NCBI GenBank assembly: GCA_023251475.1
Contig: JAHEYS010000069.1
Span: 1 to 32,089, forward strand
DNA from: Prolixibacteraceae bacterium
GTDB lineage: Bacteria; Bacteroidota; Bacteroidia; Bacteroidales; Prolixibacteraceae
DNA: 32,089 bases
Direction of reading: 5' to 3'
Of the stretch, positions 27,493-32,089 are shown one piece after another (positions within the stretch are counted from its first letter, which is position 1; every line of letters begins with the position of its first letter). Both the position numbers and the translations under genes were made by a program. A model generated the notes under the pieces. It was not told the DNA's origin. It made no database searches and worked only from the letters and a program-made list of their open reading frames with translations.

Positions 27493-29067
27493 CTATTGAT
27501 AATATGGATTCTGTATGAGTTTCAAATTTGTGTTAAGCGCATCTTGGTTCAATGGCAGATACCAGCTATCAGGATTGAGGACCCTTGGTGTAATCACCAA
27601 TTGTAAAACTGATGGAAAAGACCCGATTACCCTTTCAGTAAGGAATTCCTTATGCAGGAAATTATCACGTGAGGCAAAACGGACAAGGTCAAACCACCGT
27701 TTTCCTTCGCCAATAAATTCACGCCCCCTTTCATCCAGTAAGATCCTGTCCATTTCCAGGGTTGAGGTGGGATTTACCTTCTGAAAATTTGTAATTCCAT
27801 AAGCCCGGGCCCTGACCTGGTTTACAAGGTCAGAGGCATTTTGCAACTGTGCACCATCATCGGGATAACGATGTGCTATCGCCTCAGCCTTCATCATTAA
27901 AACATCCGGATAACGATAAAAAATCCAGTGGGCATCCTTAGTAGTATTGGTAAACTTAAGAATAAATCTTGTTGTCGGGTTGTAAGATACAATCGCACCT
28001 TTGACAGGATCGGGCCCCGGAGGCGGAGAATAACTTCTGTAATCGGGATCTGAAGTGGCCGTAAACAAAGGATCAGCAATAGTCGGAACAACAAATAAAC
28101 TTCCAAACCAGTCGTTGAGACGATTAGATTGACTATTAATCAATGCATTGGCATAAACCTCATAGATTGACTCACTGGTATTTCCGGCAAGAAAGATTGA
28201 GCCGAACACCGACCCGGGAAGTAAGGTATATCTGCCCGAATTGATCACTTCATCACAATTGGTGATTACTTTATCATAGAGATCATTATTATTGACTGAA
28301 TTACTTCCGGTGGCAGCCTGCCACAGATAAACATCCGAAAGAACCGTTGCTGCCGTGAAACGGGTAGCCCTTACGCGCGGGTACTGCGAATTACTGTACC
28401 AGTCAGGTAAGGTATTTTTAGCTGTGGTAAGATCCTGGATAATCTGGGCCAATATCTCCTCCCGTGTAGATTTGGCTACATTATAATCCTGTGCATCAGT
28501 TTCGGAAGGGACCAGTATCAACGGAATCTCCTTAAAGGTACGGACCAGCCAGAAATAGGCATAAGCCCTTAAAAAATATGCCTCACCAACTAACTGGGCA
28601 GCTTCAGTATCCGATAAACTGGGGTCCAGAGTTGTTATATTGGGGATGTACTTGATTGCCTGATTGGATTCGTTGATCAGCCGGTAAAAATCGGTGTATT
28701 TTGTGGTGACATCACTTGGATTGACAAGCAGGTTATCCACATTTTCCTTACTGATCTGTAGTGATGCCAGCTTGCCTGAAGAACTTGCCAGTAAATCACC
28801 CCTCATATCACCCCAATAGATATAGGCCTCAACAGGTGACATATCTTTTTCACTCATATTGCCTGAAGCGGTGAAATCCCAGCTGCACGAGCCGGCGTTT
28901 GAATAAATACCCGCCACAGCAGCAATGGCCTGTTCACGGTTTTTCCAAAACTGATCAAGGGTTAATTTTCCTTGCGGAGGGACATCCAGGAATTTATTGC
29001 ACGATATATTTCCGAATAACGAAATGATCATCAGTACAAAAAGGATTGCTATTTTTTTTATTTTCAT
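27493..29067 (-). CDS. susD: SusD/RagB-family nutrient-binding outer-membrane lipoprotein
   Basis: Lipobox FGNISCNKFLDVPPQGKLTLDQFWKNREQAIAAVAGIYS; EAYFLRAYAYFWLVRTFKEIPLIL; LLDERGREFIGEGKRWFDLVRFA...YLPLNQDALNTNLKLIQNPYY. Confidence 0.95.
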   Translation of the reverse strand: MKIKKIAILFVLMIISLFGNISCNKFLDVPPQGKLTLDQFWKNREQAIAAVAGIYSNAGSCSWDFTASGNMSEKDMSPVEAYIYWGDMRGDLLASSSGKLASLQISKENVDNLLVNPSDVTTKYTDFYRLINESNQAIKYIPNITTLDPSLSDTEAAQLVGEAYFLRAYAYFWLVRTFKEIPLILVPSETDAQDYNVAKSTREEILAQIIQDLTTAKNTLPDWYSNSQYPRVRATRFTAATVLSDVYLWQAATGSNSVNNNDLYDKVITNCDEVINSGRYTLLPGSVFGSIFLAGNTSESIYEVYANALINSQSNRLNDWFGSLFVVPTIADPLFTATSDPDYRSYSPPPGPDPVKGAIVSYNPTTRFILKFTNTTKDAHWIFYRYPDVLMMKAEAIAHRYPDDGAQLQNASDLVNQVRARAYGITNFQKVNPTSTLEMDRILLDERGREFIGEGKRWFDLVRFASRDNFLHKEFLTERVIGSFPSVLQLVITPRVLNPDSWYLPLNQDALNTNLKLIQNPYYQ

Positions 29068-29098
29068 ATCATAGTCATTTTTAAGTATGAATCAATCA

Positions 29099-32089
29099 TT
29101 AAAAATTTACACCAAAACTTAATGTGTACATAATTGGAATAGGCGTTAATGCATTATCCTGCCCCATATTAAAGGGATCATTTCTGTTTGCACTGATCGA
29201 GGGATCAACACCTGAATAATTGGTGAATGTTTTAATATTCGATACTGCGAGTGACAATTTTGCACTTTTGATTCTCATCTTATCAAGCAGGTCTTTCTGT
29301 AACCTGTAAGTCAGAGAGATGGAGTTAAACTTGAGAAAAGATCCGTCTTCAACATAGCGGTCACTGCCAACCCAGTTGTGTCCGGTCCCATACAGCGCCC
29401 TTGGAATATCGGTTTTGTCACCAACACCGTCCCCCTGCTTTCTCCACCTGTTCAGTACAATGGTAGACTGGTTATTGTTACTGTACATATTGGTGGTATT
29501 GGCCTGTGCTATATTTACAATATCGAATTGGGACTGGTAAGTAAATACAGTGAATAGTTCCCATATGGATTTATAACTGACCCTGAACATAAACCCGCCG
29601 TAGAATCTTGGATTGGTATTTCCAAGGGCAGTGACATCCTGCTTATTAATAACCCCGTCGTTATTTAGATCTGCATAACGGGCATCACCCCCCGTAAATG
29701 CATCTCCGGACTGACTATCCCACCTCATGGGAATCCGTTTCCCATTAAAATCTGTGAGGAAATTGCCATCGGGGTCTTTTGCAAAGGCATCTGTATCTCT
29801 GTTATATACCCCAAGGTATTTTAATCCGTAAAAAGTTCCTACCGGATCTCCAACATTAATTAAAGTGATGTACTTGCCGTTATCCAGTACATTAGCCCTG
29901 ACAACAGGTGCATCATTTGGAAGCTCAACAATTTTGCTCGTTGAAGTCGAAATATTAAAAGAGCCCCCAACGGTCCATAACTTGTTTTTGACAGCCTCAC
30001 CCGCTACCGTAATTTCCAGGACATTACCGCGGATCGTTCCAAAATTGGTATTAACTGTTTCAAAACCTGAAGAACCTGTAATCGGAGTGGAGAGGATCAG
30101 ATCACGCGTAGTATTTACGCTGTAATCAGATACAAAACTTAACCGACCCTTCCAAAATGAGAGGTCAACTCCCGCATTTGCCGATGTTGTTTTTTCCCAT
30201 CGCAGATTGACCAACTGTATATTGTCTGCAGTAACTCCCTGTATATCAACATATGGAGCATTGGCGCTAAGGGTAAAGGCATTAGCGGCAGAAATATCCG
30301 GAGCCCGGCCAGTCATACCTAAGCTTCCTCTGAACTTAAAATCATCCAGCCATTTTGAGGTGCGCTCTTTGATGAAATGTTCCGATGATGGCCTCCAAAA
30401 TCCTGAAACAGCAGGGAAAATGGCATACCGGTTATTTGCCCCGAAAGCCGAGTTCCCCTCCCTGCGAAGGTTAGCGGTGACCCCGTAACGATCGTCAAAG
30501 GTGTAAATTGCCTGCCCCAAAACCGACATCTTGTTATTCAGTTTTTTGGTTGAGGAAATCGTATTGAGCATATCAGAGGTATATGGCGTACTTAAATACT
30601 CTGAAGGGGTGTTGGTCGATGCGAGGTTCAGTTCGGTCGATCTGGTTGACTCCACAATGGTAAATAATCCCGCTGATAAATTATGCTTTCCCGTCAGACT
30701 AAAACGGTAGGTGATATCGTTTTTGAAATAGATTGCCGCACCTTTTTTTGGAACGACAGAAGCAAGGTTATCCTGGTTGCTTATTCTTAAATAGAGGTTA
30801 CTCTGCCTGTAAAAATCAACCCCTGATGCGCTGTGGGGTAAAAATTTATCCGAGGTAAAGGCTTCATTGGTAATATGGATCAGGTTATTGATCTGAAATC
30901 CCTTGATCGGTGAATAACGCACTGTTAATGTGGCATCCAAACGCTGATTGGCATCTGCATATTTCGCATTATCGATTAAGGCTACAGGGTTTCTTACGTC
31001 GTTTTGAAATCCTGTGGTACCGGGCATAAAATAGGTTGACAATGAATTTCCAAAGGCATCCTGGGTATAGACCGGAAGTACGGGTGCCTTCAGAATGGCG
31101 ATATTACCAACATTTTCATAGTTATTATTTTTCCTGGTATCAGCAAACGCGATATCGCTGGTGAACGACAGTTTATCAGATATTTTGTAGTCGAAATTAA
31201 AACGTCCGTTCAACCTTTTCAAACTGGTTCCTTTGGTTGGACCCACCTCATCAACATAGCCAAGGCTAACATTGTACTTTGCAGATTCACCACCACCAAT
31301 AATGGAGGCATTATAGTTTTGCAGTAACGATCTCGGCATCGTCACTTCGTTCGTCCAATTCGTATTATTATTGTAATTTTCATAGTCTAAGGCGCCTGGC
31401 AACAGGAAAAGGTTATTCACAACGTCTGTTGATACTAAACCAGTGGTTCCATACCTGTTTTGATACCCTTCCAGGATCATCGTTTTATATTCGTCACCGT
31501 TGAGTAAGGGGAATGGTTTCTGAGGCGTCTTAACCGAGACAGAGGTATTTATACTGATTCGCGGTTTCATGTTATCGCCACGCTTGGTAGTGATCAGGAT
31601 TACGCCGTTTGATCCGTCAGAGCCATAAAGTGCTGTAGCGGCCGCATCTTTCAGAATCTCGATCGAAGAGATATCGGTAGGCGAAATATTGATCAATTCA
31701 CTTAATGCATCCGGATTGCTCAGATCCACATTGGCCTGCGATTTAAACGGGACGTCATCCACCACGATAAGGGGCTTTGTCCCCAGTCCGATAGAGGTGG
31801 CGCCACGAATCTGTATGGAGGAGCCGGACCCTGGATTACCCGAGTTCATCGATATCAGCAAACCCGAAGCCTGCCCTTCCAGAACCTGATCAATTGAGGT
31901 GGCAGGAAGATCCTCCAGCGCTTTCATGTTGATTGTCGTATGCGCATCGGTACGACTCCGGGGGGTGACATTCAGGAATCCTCCGAAATTGGCCGGACGT
32001 GCAGTTGTTATAACGACCTCATCCAGTGACTTAATATCTTCTGCCATCGAAACATTGATAACCCGCTGTATTTTTATGGCCCGGCTAAG
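29099..32089 (-). CDS. susC: SusC/RagA-family TonB-dependent outer-membrane transporter (5' end beyond window)
   Basis: SLDEVVITTARPANFGG; LPATSIDQVLEGQASGLLI; PLIVVDDVPF...IEILKDAAATALYGSDGSNGVILITTKRG; C-terminal beta-barrel ...IPIMYTLSFGVNF. Frame stays open upstream of the ATG at 32047 to the window edge (LSRAIKIQRVINVS-MAED), so the true start lies outside. Confidence 0.95.
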   Translation of the reverse strand, partial: LSRAIKIQRVINVSMAEDIKSLDEVVITTARPANFGGFLNVTPRSRTDAHTTINMKALEDLPATSIDQVLEGQASGLLISMNSGNPGSGSSIQIRGATSIGLGTKPLIVVDDVPFKSQANVDLSNPDALSELINISPTDISSIEILKDAAATALYGSDGSNGVILITTKRGDNMKPRISINTSVSVKTPQKPFPLLNGDEYKTMILEGYQNRYGTTGLVSTDVVNNLFLLPGALDYENYNNNTNWTNEVTMPRSLLQNYNASIIGGGESAKYNVSLGYVDEVGPTKGTSLKRLNGRFNFDYKISDKLSFTSDIAFADTRKNNNYENVGNIAILKAPVLPVYTQDAFGNSLSTYFMPGTTGFQNDVRNPVALIDNAKYADANQRLDATLTVRYSPIKGFQINNLIHITNEAFTSDKFLPHSASGVDFYRQSNLYLRISNQDNLASVVPKKGAAIYFKNDITYRFSLTGKHNLSAGLFTIVESTRSTELNLASTNTPSEYLSTPYTSDMLNTISSTKKLNNKMSVLGQAIYTFDDRYGVTANLRREGNSAFGANNRYAIFPAVSGFWRPSSEHFIKERTSKWLDDFKFRGSLGMTGRAPDISAANAFTLSANAPYVDIQGVTADNIQLVNLRWEKTTSANAGVDLSFWKGRLSFVSDYSVNTTRDLILSTPITGSSGFETVNTNFGTIRGNVLEITVAGEAVKNKLWTVGGSFNISTSTSKIVELPNDAPVVRANVLDNGKYITLINVGDPVGTFYGLKYLGVYNRDTDAFAKDPDGNFLTDFNGKRIPMRWDSQSGDAFTGGDARYADLNNDGVINKQDVTALGNTNPRFYGGFMFRVSYKSIWELFTVFTYQSQFDIVNIAQANTTNMYSNNNQSTIVLNRWRKQGDGVGDKTDIPRALYGTGHNWVGSDRYVEDGSFLKFNSISLTYRLQKDLLDKMRIKSAKLSLAVSNIKTFTNYSGVDPSISANRNDPFNMGQDNALTPIPIMYTLSFGVNF

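Noticed and set aside
1-32089. CRISPR arrays, tRNA/rRNA genes, transposases, phage genes, defense systems
   Set aside because: No regularly spaced repeats, RNA gene signatures or corresponding protein motifs were seen in the sequence or ORF translations.

Overview
The window looks like a large Bacteroidetes-type polysaccharide utilization locus (PUL) with every credible gene on the minus strand. In transcription order (high to low coordinate) it has: SusC-like TonB-dependent transporter (5' end cut by the window edge), SusD-like lipoprotein, two consecutive FAS1 (fasciclin) lipoproteins, a second SusC/SusD pair, a lipoprotein with an Ala/Thr-rich internal module, a GH2-type enzyme, a Tat-signal Gfo/Idh/MocA oxidoreductase, a GH3 enzyme with LamG-like C-terminal region, a GH2 with PA14 module, a GH2 with malectin-like module, and a further GH2 (3' end cut by the window edge and absent from the ORF track). 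No transcriptional regulator, endo-acting enzyme, tRNA, rRNA or CRISPR was seen. The most notable unexplained signal is about 140 bp of nested inverted repeats (8604-8743) in the longest intergenic gap, which could be a structured RNA or a MITE-like insertion. Others are a strong 17-bp stem-loop between the two FAS1 genes (25782-25825) and the duplicated SusCD/FAS1 arrangement. Family calls come from reading motifs by eye; no database search was run.
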